Source of the DNA: Acidobacteriota bacterium
Lineage (GTDB): Bacteria; Acidobacteriota; Terriglobia; 20CM-2-55-15
Assembly (NCBI GenBank): GCA_003223895.1
Contig: QHXD01000417.1
Coordinates: forward strand, 1-10,539
Length of the DNA stretch: 10,539 nt
Direction: 5' to 3'
In this document: positions 1 through 6,420 of the stretch, one piece after another
Numbering within the stretch: the stretch's first letter is position 1
How the letters are laid out: each line of letters starts with the position of its first letter
Made by a program: the position numbers and the translations under genes
The notes under the pieces: generated by a model
What the model saw: only the letters and a program-made list of their open reading frames with translations
What the model was told of the DNA's origin: nothing
The model's database searches: none

Positions 1-1
1 C

Positions 2-988
2 AGCTATGACTATGCGCCGATCGCCGCGAAGGGCCTTCCGGCAGCCCGCCGGTACGCGGCGCTTGCGCCATCAGCTCCGCACGCGCTGCACATGCCGTCG
101 CATATCTTCTCGACGCTGGGTATGTGGCCCGACGCGATCCGGTCGAACCTGGCTGCTGATGCAGCGAATCGAGCGTATGCGGTAAGTACCAGCCCGAGCG
201 CTGCCGCGAATCCGGCCGCAATCGTGGCGCGGTATCACAATCTGGACTTTCTGACGAACGCCTACCTCCAACTGGCACAAGACCGCCGTGCCAAGGGGGT
301 TCTCGACGAGCGCAATTCGATTGGCGCATTGCCTTCCGGTGCTGGCATGACCTCGCAGACAGGTTTCGCGGCGATTGCCGTGCGGTATGCCTTCGAACGT
401 GGCTCGTGGAAGGAGGCGGCGATGCTGCCCCCGATGAACACGCCGGTCAAGCAGGCGGACGCGATCATCTGGTTCGGCCGCGCAATCGGTGCGGCCCGGT
501 CCGGTGACATCCCGGGCAGTAAGCAGAACCTGAGCCAGATCTCCCGCCTCCAGAAGGAGCTGGCCGCCGCCGGGGATCCATACTGGGCGGAACAAGCCGG
601 CATTCAGGAAACAGCGGCGTCCGCCTGGATCGCACTGGCCGAGAATAATTCAACCCAGGCCATCACTCTTATGCAGAACGCTGCCGATCGCGAAGACCGC
701 ACCGAAAAGCATATCGCCATGGAGAACCGGCTTTCCCCGATGCGCGAACTGCTCGGCGAGCTTTTGCTGGCAGCGGACAAACCCGCCGAAGCCCTGCGAG
801 AATTCGAACGCTCGCTCAAGGTCGTGCCCAACCGGTTTCGATCGCTCGCCGGCGCAGGACAAGCCGCCGCGCAAACAGGTAACCGGCGATTAGCACAGTC
901 CTACTTCAATCAACTGCTCTCTCTGGCCGCCAATGCAGATAGCGAGCGTCCGGCTCTCAGCACAGCGCGCACTTTCCTGCAAAAATAG
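2..988 (+). CDS. TPR-repeat protein, C-terminal part (5' end outside window)
   Basis: The frame is open from base 2 with no stop, and the residues before the first ATG (position 92) belong to the protein: they read APSAPHALHMPSHIF across that ATG, a conserved stretch in a family of bacterial tetratricopeptide-repeat proteins. The ATG at 92 is therefore internal and the gene is truncated by the window edge; about 328 codons are visible. The last 70 or so residues have helical TPR spacing (LGELLLAADKPAEALREFER, then a second A/G/Y-rich helix pair ending in AQSYFNQLLSLA). TPRs make helical scaffolds for protein-protein contacts; no catalytic motif is visible, so the specific role is unknown. The stop TAG at 986-988 lies inside the left arm of the long palindrome that follows. 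The gene converges on the TonB receptor. Confidence 0.85.
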   Translation, partial: SYDYAPIAAKGLPAARRYAALAPSAPHALHMPSHIFSTLGMWPDAIRSNLAADAANRAYAVSTSPSAAANPAAIVARYHNLDFLTNAYLQLAQDRRAKGVLDERNSIGALPSGAGMTSQTGFAAIAVRYAFERGSWKEAAMLPPMNTPVKQADAIIWFGRAIGAARSGDIPGSKQNLSQISRLQKELAAAGDPYWAEQAGIQETAASAWIALAENNSTQAITLMQNAADREDRTEKHIAMENRLSPMRELLGELLLAADKPAEALREFERSLKVVPNRFRSLAGAGQAAAQTGNRRLAQSYFNQLLSLAANADSERPALSTARTFLQK

Positions 989-1105
989 GTGCGGGGATTT
1001 TAGCCGCGGATTACGCGAATTACGCGGATGGCGCGTCCTATTCGATTTTATGCGCGCCATCCGCGTAATTCGCGTAATCCGCGGCTAAAGTCCCCGCATC
1101 TATTT
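983..1105. repeat. Long palindrome 1 between convergent genes (53-nt arms)
   Basis: Arms 983-1035 and 1053-1105 are reverse complements with only two mismatches; the loop is 17 nt (1036-1052). Each arm contains three tandem 9-mers, on the left GGATTACGC, GAATTACGC, GGATGGCGC (1008-1034). The left arm includes the TPR gene's stop codon and the right arm ends four bases before the receptor's stop, so the element fills the convergent gap. As RNA it would form a very stable hairpin on either strand and may end transcription from both sides. The T-run is better on the minus strand (five T opposite 981-985) than on the plus strand. It is related in sequence to the palindrome at 8846-8975. Confidence 0.9.
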
Positions 1106-1109
1106 ACGG

Positions 1110-3299
1110 TCAGAACAACAGCTTCAACGCAAACTGGATCTGGCGCGAGGTCGTAGACGTCGCGGTAATCAACCCTGCGGAAGAGCTGTAGTTATTGCCC
1201 GAGAAAGTTACAGGGTTGGGTGAGGCGAAGTTTGGGTGATTGAAAATGTTGAAGGCCTCCGCCCGGAACTGCAGATTATATCGCTCGGTGATATTGAACC
1301 TCTTGAAGAGCGACATGTCGAAATTCGTCATTTTCGGCCCAACAAACGATCCCCGGGCCACGTTTCCGAAAGTCCCGGCAAGGGGCATCACAAAAGCACG
1401 AGGATCGAACCACTGATCGACCTTACCCAGAATCACCGGCCCGCTGAAGGCCGGATTCAAGCTGGGCACGTCGGGATTTTGCGTATCTCCGGTCCCCGAA
1501 GCATTGGAGCCAAGGAGAGGCGTGAAGGGGAAACCGCTCTGAGCGGAGACGCTCCCATTCAATTGCCAGCCGCCGATCAGTGTGTCCGCTACGCCGGTGG
1601 CTCCGCTGCCGAAGCGCTGGCCGCGCCCAAACGGCAGCTGATAACTGTAGTTCACGTTGAACTGATGCTTGAGGTTGAAGGATGCTGGTCCCTTTGCAGA
1701 CCTCATGTCAAAAGGATTCAAAACGCTCGGAGGTTCATTCGTCGAGGACGTGGCAAGGAAGGCGGAATTGATGTCCAGAATTTTCGAGTACGTGTAATTC
1801 GCCTTGAAAGTGAGTCCGCGAGCCGCGCGCTTGGTGAGGGATACATTCCCCGAATGGTAACTGCTGGTGCCGTTATAGAACCAGCTTTGGGTAGCGCCGA
1901 CGAAAGGATTCGGGCGTAAACCGGGCGTAGACGGCATATACGTCGTTCCCTGCGGGACTCGAACCGCCTGATTTGCCGGACGAATTCCTCCACTCAGGCA
2001 TCCCGCCGGGTCCGAACACACCTGAGGCCGAGCCATATTCAGGTTCACAGCCGTCACAACGTGATAGGCCTGGCTGCCGACATAACTCACTTGCAGCATA
2101 AGGTTCGGCGTGATTCCCCGTTCCACGGTGAGCGACCACTGCTGGAGGGTCGGGGTCTTCATCACCGGATCCAGACCCCCTGGAGAAAAGATCGAACAAG
2201 CAGGCGGTTGCAAAGATGACTGCGCATTGCAACTGGGCGGCGCTTGCGTTCCGAAGCGGATCGGAATAATAGAGAGCAGCGGGGTGTTCGTAATCGTCAA
2301 CCGCGCGTTGAAGGGCGGATTGGCATTCAGCCGGTGACCGATATTGTCCTGAAGGTCGTGGTGAATTCCAAAGCCGGCGCGCACCGCCCATCTTCCTGTA
2401 CCGGTCGGATCCCAGGCCAAACCGACGCGCGGCTGCCAGAGCGCTTTGGCGTTATTCTCGGTCAGCGCCGAGCGGCCCACGATTGGATCTGTCTGTATGA
2501 TCCCATTCCGGTCGTAAACGTAGTTCGCAGCGTGATTGTGGGCTTCGCTCCAGCCGTTCGTCATCTCCTCCCTCAATCCCAGACGCAATGAAAGATGCGG
2601 TTTGAGCTTGATTTCATCCTGCAGATACCAGGCTCCTTGCGTTGAACGATAGTAAACGGGCTGGGGATTCGAGTTTGCGATGAACTGGGTCGGGAGATCC
2701 TGAAGAAATGCCAGCAGTGTGGGATAGTTGGCGGTTCCTGCCGTAGCCTGGGCTCCCCCATACATGTTTTGCTGGACGCGTTGAATCCACACGCCTGCGC
2801 TCCAGGAGTGATTGCCTGTCGTGTAGCGCACGTCGTCGGAGTAGGTGAAATGATTTCTCGTATCGCGATTGGGGCTGTTGCCGGTCGGTTGCACGAGGGC
2901 TGCGGCAACGTTCGTGTTCGATCCGCCTCCAATGGTGATCGAGCCGGGATTGGTTCCGGTTAGAAACACCAGGCTTGAAGGGATCGAAACTGCAGGAGCT
3001 TGCACCTGAGTCCCCCACGCGCGCGAGAACCCCAGAGTAGCGATATTCAAAACCGCTGGAGAGAAAACATGCGTTTCCTGCAAGCCGAACAAATAGCTCC
3101 GTTGAGTCGTGAGAGTGACAAACACCGGGTCGGCGGGCGGGGCGGATCTGGTCCCATCATCGGCGTTGAAATTTACGAAGAAGGAATCCTTGGTGGAAAT
3201 GGTGTTGTCAAAGCGTAACAGGCCAAAATCTTCACGAACCTTGCGTTTTGGATTACCGATGGCTTTGGCGGTTCCCGTCGGCAAGCCGTCCGTGAGCAA
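1110..3299 (-). CDS. TonB-dependent receptor, beta-barrel C-terminal fragment
   Basis: This long open frame encodes most of the transmembrane barrel. Its nominal start at 3299 is a TTG with no ribosome site; it is not a real start but the point where the frame emerges from the chimeric junction, and codons just upstream (CCC GAG) already read as receptor (PELLTDGLP). Barrel signs are alternating aromatic/polar strands such as SFFVNFNADDGTR, AWYLQDEIKLKPHLSLRLGL, PRVGLAWDPTGTGRWAVRAG, YHSGNVSLTKRAARGLTFKA, FNVNYSYQLPFGRGQRF, and the C-terminal AFNIFNHPNF and RQIQFALKLLF motifs typical of the Oar-like group. It is unlikely to be translated independently or exported without the N-terminal piece. 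No long plus-strand frame opposite it looks like a gene. Confidence 0.7.
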   Translation of the reverse strand: MLTDGLPTGTAKAIGNPKRKVREDFGLLRFDNTISTKDSFFVNFNADDGTRSAPPADPVFVTLTTQRSYLFGLQETHVFSPAVLNIATLGFSRAWGTQVQAPAVSIPSSLVFLTGTNPGSITIGGGSNTNVAAALVQPTGNSPNRDTRNHFTYSDDVRYTTGNHSWSAGVWIQRVQQNMYGGAQATAGTANYPTLLAFLQDLPTQFIANSNPQPVYYRSTQGAWYLQDEIKLKPHLSLRLGLREEMTNGWSEAHNHAANYVYDRNGIIQTDPIVGRSALTENNAKALWQPRVGLAWDPTGTGRWAVRAGFGIHHDLQDNIGHRLNANPPFNARLTITNTPLLSIIPIRFGTQAPPSCNAQSSLQPPACSIFSPGGLDPVMKTPTLQQWSLTVERGITPNLMLQVSYVGSQAYHVVTAVNLNMARPQVCSDPAGCLSGGIRPANQAVRVPQGTTYMPSTPGLRPNPFVGATQSWFYNGTSSYHSGNVSLTKRAARGLTFKANYTYSKILDINSAFLATSSTNEPPSVLNPFDMRSAKGPASFNLKHQFNVNYSYQLPFGRGQRFGSGATGVADTLIGGWQLNGSVSAQSGFPFTPLLGSNASGTGDTQNPDVPSLNPAFSGPVILGKVDQWFDPRAFVMPLAGTFGNVARGSFVGPKMTNFDMSLFKRFNITERYNLQFRAEAFNIFNHPNFASPNPVTFSGNNYSSSAGLITATSTTSRQIQFALKLLF

Positions 3300-3300
3300 C

Positions 3301-3454
3301 TCGGGACGATCGCAACGCTGCTTACTGCCAGCCGTTCCCGAAACCCTTCATAGGCAGTATTGACGATGTAGCAGGGCATCAAGCCTTGACGGGCCTGGGC
3401 ATTCGGAACGATCGCAACGCTGCTTACTGCCAGCCGTTCCCGAAACCCTTCATA
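3301..3454. repeat. Direct duplication (52 bp, 102-bp period) inside the receptor gene
   Basis: Positions 3301-3352 repeat at 3403-3454, offset by exactly 102 bp, with one mismatch (3305 against 3407); 3306-3352 and 3408-3454 are identical over 47 bp. The period is 34 codons, so both copies are read in the same frame on the minus strand and encode YEGFRERLAVSSVAIVP twice. The first translated copy (3454-3403) continues naturally into NAQARQGLMPCYIVNTA. The second copy breaks at the CCCGAG next to 3305 and then continues as PELLTDGLP in a different frame. The pattern fits a template switch or an assembly artefact, not a functional domain repeat. Confidence 0.9.
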
Positions 3455-3676
3455 ATTTCCGAACAGAAACATCTTGTCCTTCTTCAGCGGACCTCCCAGG
3501 GCCCCTCCAAATTGATTCCGCTTGAACGGCGGGGCACCTATGGTGTCATCGAAGAAGTTCCGGGCATCCAAAGCGCTGTTGCGCAAATATTCGAACAGAT
3601 CTCCATGCAGTTGATTCGTTCCGGACGAAGACACGACAGTCACTTGCGCGCCCGCCCGCTTTCCGTACTCAGCCCC

Positions 3677-4396
3677 CTAGGTGTGCTGCAGGACGTTGTA
3701 TTCCCGCACCGCTTCCACGCCGAGCAACTGCCCGCTGGACCCTGATGGTGTAATGAACTGACCGGTCGAGTTGGAGCCGATGTAATCGACCCCATTCATC
3801 AGAAATCGATTTGTTTCCGGCCGCTTGCCCGCCACGGAGAAAGAAGTCCAGGCATTGTTGTTGATATTCGAACGATTATCGATTGTGCCCACGTTCAGCG
3901 TCAAAAGCTGATCAAAGCTGCGCCCGTTCAGAGGCAGGTCTTTTATCTGTTGCTCGGTGATCAATCCTGAAGTCGAGCTGAGTGTCGTATTTACCAGCGG
4001 TGCCGCTTCCGTCACCGTGACTTGCTCGATGACGTTTCCGACATCCAGCGTCAGGTCTACAATCGCTTCCTGGCCCACCGAGAGGTTGAGGCCACGCCGG
4101 ACCTGTTGCTTGAAACCTGCCTTTTCTGCGGTGACTTCATATGCGCCCACGGGAAGGGACCGCATATTGTATCCGCCGTTCTCTGTGCTCTGAACCGTGC
4201 GGGTGAACCCGCTCTCGGTATTCCTGACAGTAACATCCACTCCCGGCACCACTCCACCCGTGGCGTCCCGAACGAAACCCGAGATGGCTGCTGTGGACCC
4301 TTGTCCAAAGACGAGGCAATTTCCAAAGGCGATCAATCCAATAATCCATACCGATCTTCTCAGCGCGTACAGAGCTTTCCCTCTACTCCTCCCCAT
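3677..4396 (-). CDS. TonB-dependent receptor, N-terminal fragment up to the amber codon
   Basis: This 239-residue piece carries the export signal, regulatory domain and plug. I choose the ATG at 4396, not the one at 4411, because AGGAGGGG (4407-4400) lies three bases before it and the 4411 start would place that ribosome site inside the coding region. Residues 1-32 (MGRSRGKALYALRRSV, hydrophobic WIIGLIAF, then VFGQ) form a signal peptide. Residues about 36-118 match the carboxypeptidase-regulatory-like fold (ISGFVRDATGGVVPGVDVTV, later GGYNMRSLPVGAYEVTAEKAG). Residues from about 120 are plug-like (VEQ-type start EQVTVTEAAPLV, then ITEQQIKDLPLNGRSFDQLL, and MNGVDYIGSNSTGQ). It ends LQHT then TAG. 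Made alone it would lack a barrel and could not insert in the outer membrane. Confidence 0.7.
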   Translation of the reverse strand: MGRSRGKALYALRRSVWIIGLIAFGNCLVFGQGSTAAISGFVRDATGGVVPGVDVTVRNTESGFTRTVQSTENGGYNMRSLPVGAYEVTAEKAGFKQQVRRGLNLSVGQEAIVDLTLDVGNVIEQVTVTEAAPLVNTTLSSTSGLITEQQIKDLPLNGRSFDQLLTLNVGTIDNRSNINNNAWTSFSVAGKRPETNRFLMNGVDYIGSNSTGQFITPSGSSGQLLGVEAVREYNVLQHT

Positions 4397-4399
4397 GAT

Positions 4400-4407
4400 C
4401 CCCTCCT
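4400..4407 (-). promoter_or_regulatory. Ribosome binding site of the TonB receptor
   Basis: AGGAGGGG on the minus strand, three bases before the ATG at 4396 (five from the end of AGGAGG). It decides the start: the in-frame ATG at 4411 lies upstream of this site and has no comparable sequence of its own. Confidence 0.75.
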
Positions 4408-4458
4408 TCATCAGATGCGACTGGATTCAACCGAAACCACGGTCGCAGCGTGGATTCG

Positions 4459-4482
4459 GATCGCGCGCACTTCCGCGCGATC
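4459..4482. repeat. Perfect 9-bp inverted repeat upstream of the TonB receptor
   Basis: GATCGCGCG (4459-4467) and CGCGCGATC (4474-4482) flank the 6-nt spacer CACTTC. It lies 63-86 bp upstream of the receptor ATG, in its promoter or 5' leader. It could be an operator for a dimeric regulator or a leader hairpin; it has no following T-run, so it is not a simple terminator. No regulator is encoded in the window to pair it with. Confidence 0.5.
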
Positions 4483-4524
4483 ATTTACGAACCACAACCA
4501 AAAAAGAATTTCCGCTCAGAAGTA

Positions 4525-4546
4525 AACGCGGGCTGAAGCCCGCGTT
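4525..4546 (-). terminator. GC-rich hairpin just after the PQQ dehydrogenase gene
   Basis: AACGCGGGCT (4525-4534) and AGCCCGCGTT (4537-4546) pair perfectly around two bases, two bases beyond the PQQ gene's stop (TAA, 4551-4549). In the minus-strand transcript the next T-rich tract (TTCTTTTTT) comes about 15 nt later, so this is terminator-like but not canonical. It may instead be a small interspersed repeat or an RNA-stabilising hairpin that uncouples receptor expression from the upstream pair. Confidence 0.5.
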
Positions 4547-4548
4547 CG

Positions 4549-6417
4549 TTACTTTCCGTCGACAGAAAAAGCCAACAGGACGTTGCCCGGCATCGCGGTG
4601 CCCGAGTAGCCGGAGGTGATGTAGAGCATCCCACCGGCAACTGTTGGAGCCATGCTGTTGATCGAGCCGCCGTGGGCCTTCAGGCCATTTACGGACTGAA
4701 AATCCTGAACGGTGTCGAAGTCCCAGATGATCGTCCCGGTTTTGGTTTCATAAGCGCGGATGTGTCCATCCCAGGATCCAAGAAACGCCACACCAGGGAT
4801 CACGGTCACCGGCGCAGGCTGAGCGGCGCTGCATCCGGCGATGCCAAGACAGGTGGGTTTGGGAGCCGGCGTCGTCCACAGCTTTTTCCCGGTCGCCAGT
4901 TGCAGCGCGACGAGTCCGCCTCCAACCTCCGGTTTTCCGGCCGTAAAGTCGGAGATGCCGAGATACGCAATCCCCTGGTCGTCGCTGGCGCCGCCCCACA
5001 TGAATCCGCCATTCAGTCCGCCCGAAGCGATCTTCTGCTTCCAAAGAATCGCGCCTTCGCGATCGGGATCCAGTCCGTACACCATGCCGGACTTGTCACT
5101 GGCGACCAGGATGCGTTTTCCGCCGCCGAGCGATCGAAGAATTCCCGAATTGCCGAGGTCCGCATCGATGAATGGATCTTTCGGGCAATTCGTCTTGTCC
5201 TGGCCGACGCAGGCGAAGTTGTAGCTGTCGCTGTTCGTGAATTGACGCGACCACAACAGGCGGCCGGAATCCATGTCGAAAGCAACGATGGCATCGCTGG
5301 TTTCCGTCGGCGGATTGGAATAGTTCACTCCTGTTCCGGCGTAGATCACTTTCGCCTGAAGGTCCAGAGTTGGCGACGACCAGACGGCCACGCCCGACGG
5401 TCCCCAGGTCTTAGCTCCGACTTTGTTCTGACCGGTTGCCTTCGGCACATCGAGAACGGTGTAGGCCTTCCAGACTCGCGTTCCCGTCGCGGCATCCAGC
5501 GCCACAACGCTTCCACGAAACGTGCAGCATTCGTAAGCGGGATTCGTTGCGGCTATGGACTCATCTCTTCCGGATACCGGCACGTACAACCGCCCGGAGT
5601 CGAGTTTTGGGGATCCGGTAATCACAGCCAGCGGGTGTTCGTCCGCCCGTGTTCTCCAGATCTGTTTTCCGGTGGCAGCATCCAATGCATACACATTCCC
5701 GCGGAGATCGCCAAAGTACACGGATCCGTTTCCGAGCACCGGCGAGATGCGCACACCGGCGACGGCGGCGTAGGTCCAGTAAACGCATCCGGTACGCGCG
5801 TCGAGCGAATAAACGGTGCCATCAGCGGCTCCCACGAAGACCCTGCCGTCGAAAATTGTCGGGGTCCCAAACGCGCTAGTGACCCCCGAAAATCCGAACG
5901 CCCATTTCAGTTTTAACTTCGGTGTTGTTACCCTTGTCAGTCCGGCGGAGCGCGCGGGCTGGAAGCGAGTATTCGCGGCGTCGGCCCAGCCGTTCCAGTC
6001 GGCGCCGTCCTTTCCTCGTTGAGGGACTGCCGAACATTTGGAGGAGGGAAGAGTGGGCTGAGAAGCGGCCGTTCCAAGGAATTTCGAAATTGCTTCGCGC
6101 TGCGCGGGACTTAATGTGTCGCCGATACCCGTCATCTTCCCGGTTTCCAGGGCGGTGAGAATTGCCTGCCAGGACATTTGGCGCAAGGTGTCCGGCAGCG
6201 GCGCACCCACGGCGTTCCCGGAGTTATGGCACTGTGCGCAGCGCGTCTGAAACAGCTCCTCAGGGCTCTGCGCGAGGGCGGGAACACAAAGACACAAAGG
6301 AAGCCAGAAGCCAGGAGCCAGAAGCCAGAATGGGAACCGCGACCAAAGCGTGGTTCCCATTCTGGCTTCTGGCTTCCGGCTTCTGGCTTCCTTTGTGTCT
6401 TTGTGTCCCACTGTCAC
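4549..6417 (-). CDS. Exported cytochrome c/PQQ beta-propeller dehydrogenase (PVA dehydrogenase-like)
   Basis: A 622-residue exported quinohemoprotein-type enzyme. Numbering from the GTG at 6417: basic leader; signal peptide core 28-45 (FWLLAPGFWLPLCLCV) with likely cleavage after ALA49; heme c motif C60-A-Q-C63-H64 with M95 (GKMTGIG) a probable axial ligand; then PQQ-type propeller from about 140. The propeller shows NGWADAANTRFQP, repeated YxLDAxTGxxxW strands, an adjacent Cys pair C297-C298 in YECCTFRGSV, and WGPSGVAVWSSPTLD, as in polyvinyl-alcohol dehydrogenase (cytochrome) and related PQQ enzymes that oxidise alcohols and pass electrons to heme. The real substrate cannot be read. The start is ambiguous: GTG 6417 is three bases after the upstream stop, suggesting coupling; ATG 6360 gives a neater 30-residue signal peptide but lies in the stem of a long palindrome. 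One palindrome arm encodes the signal-peptide core. Confidence 0.88.
   Translation of the reverse strand: MTVGHKDTKEARSRKPEARMGTTLWSRFPFWLLAPGFWLPLCLCVPALAQSPEELFQTRCAQCHNSGNAVGAPLPDTLRQMSWQAILTALETGKMTGIGDTLSPAQREAISKFLGTAASQPTLPSSKCSAVPQRGKDGADWNGWADAANTRFQPARSAGLTRVTTPKLKLKWAFGFSGVTSAFGTPTIFDGRVFVGAADGTVYSLDARTGCVYWTYAAVAGVRISPVLGNGSVYFGDLRGNVYALDAATGKQIWRTRADEHPLAVITGSPKLDSGRLYVPVSGRDESIAATNPAYECCTFRGSVVALDAATGTRVWKAYTVLDVPKATGQNKVGAKTWGPSGVAVWSSPTLDLQAKVIYAGTGVNYSNPPTETSDAIVAFDMDSGRLLWSRQFTNSDSYNFACVGQDKTNCPKDPFIDADLGNSGILRSLGGGKRILVASDKSGMVYGLDPDREGAILWKQKIASGGLNGGFMWGGASDDQGIAYLGISDFTAGKPEVGGGLVALQLATGKKLWTTPAPKPTCLGIAGCSAAQPAPVTVIPGVAFLGSWDGHIRAYETKTGTIIWDFDTVQDFQSVNGLKAHGGSINSMAPTVAGGMLYITSGYSGTAMPGNVLLAFSVDGK
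6284..6406. repeat. Long palindrome 3 (55-nt arms) over the 5' end of the PQQ gene
   Basis: Arms 6284-6338 and 6352-6406 are reverse complements with two mismatches around a 13-nt loop (6339-6351). Each arm is two 8-mers (CACAAAGA, CACAAAGG) followed by about four 7-mers of the AGCCAGA type and then a GGGAACC tip. It lies wholly within the long reading of the PQQ gene. On the minus strand the first arm encodes a charged stretch (KDTKEARSRKPEARMG) and the second the signal-peptide core FPFWLLAPGFWLPLCLCV. Low-complexity arms of this kind suggest an interspersed palindromic repeat inserted at an operon junction and then taken into the coding sequence. No transposase or target duplication is visible. 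Confidence 0.92.
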
Positions 6418-6420
6418 AAC

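Larger units (their letters stand above)
1110..4396 (-). pseudogene. TonB-dependent receptor (Oar-like, carboxypeptidase-regulatory N-terminus), interrupted
   Basis: This is one outer-membrane receptor gene in pieces. The order is signal peptide, carboxypeptidase-regulatory-like beta domain, TonB plug, then a 22-strand-type barrel ending in RQIQFALKLLF with the C-terminal aromatic residue usual for BAM substrates. The whole would be about 1,100 residues, normal for the large Oar-like receptors of Acidobacteriota, which import or bind large or complexed ligands using TonB energy. Two lesions interrupt it. An amber codon at 3679-3677 stands where the reading LQHT-stop-GAEYGKRAG implies a tyrosine, with the frame continuing intact after it. 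At 3301-3454 a duplicated segment joins abruptly to downstream sequence in another frame, and a short stretch before PELLTDGLP seems lost. The rest is well conserved, so the damage is recent or an assembly error; if an error, this is a working gene. Confidence 0.75.

Noticed and set aside
983..1105. Miniature inverted-repeat transposon with target duplication
   Set aside because: No direct repeats flank this or the other two palindromes, and the inverted repeats run almost to the centre instead of being terminal.
1236..1919. 227-codon plus-strand open frame opposite the receptor
   Set aside because: No ribosome site or protein motif; the minus-strand frame has clear barrel features.
3301..3454. 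CRISPR-like or functional tandem repeat
   Set aside because: Only two copies, inside a receptor gene, with one ending in a frameshift; it is a local rearrangement or assembly fault.
4672..5916. 414-codon plus-strand open frame
   Set aside because: It lies wholly opposite the PQQ dehydrogenase, has Arg/Ser/Gly-rich composition with no recognisable motif, and is explained by GC-rich codon use on the other strand.
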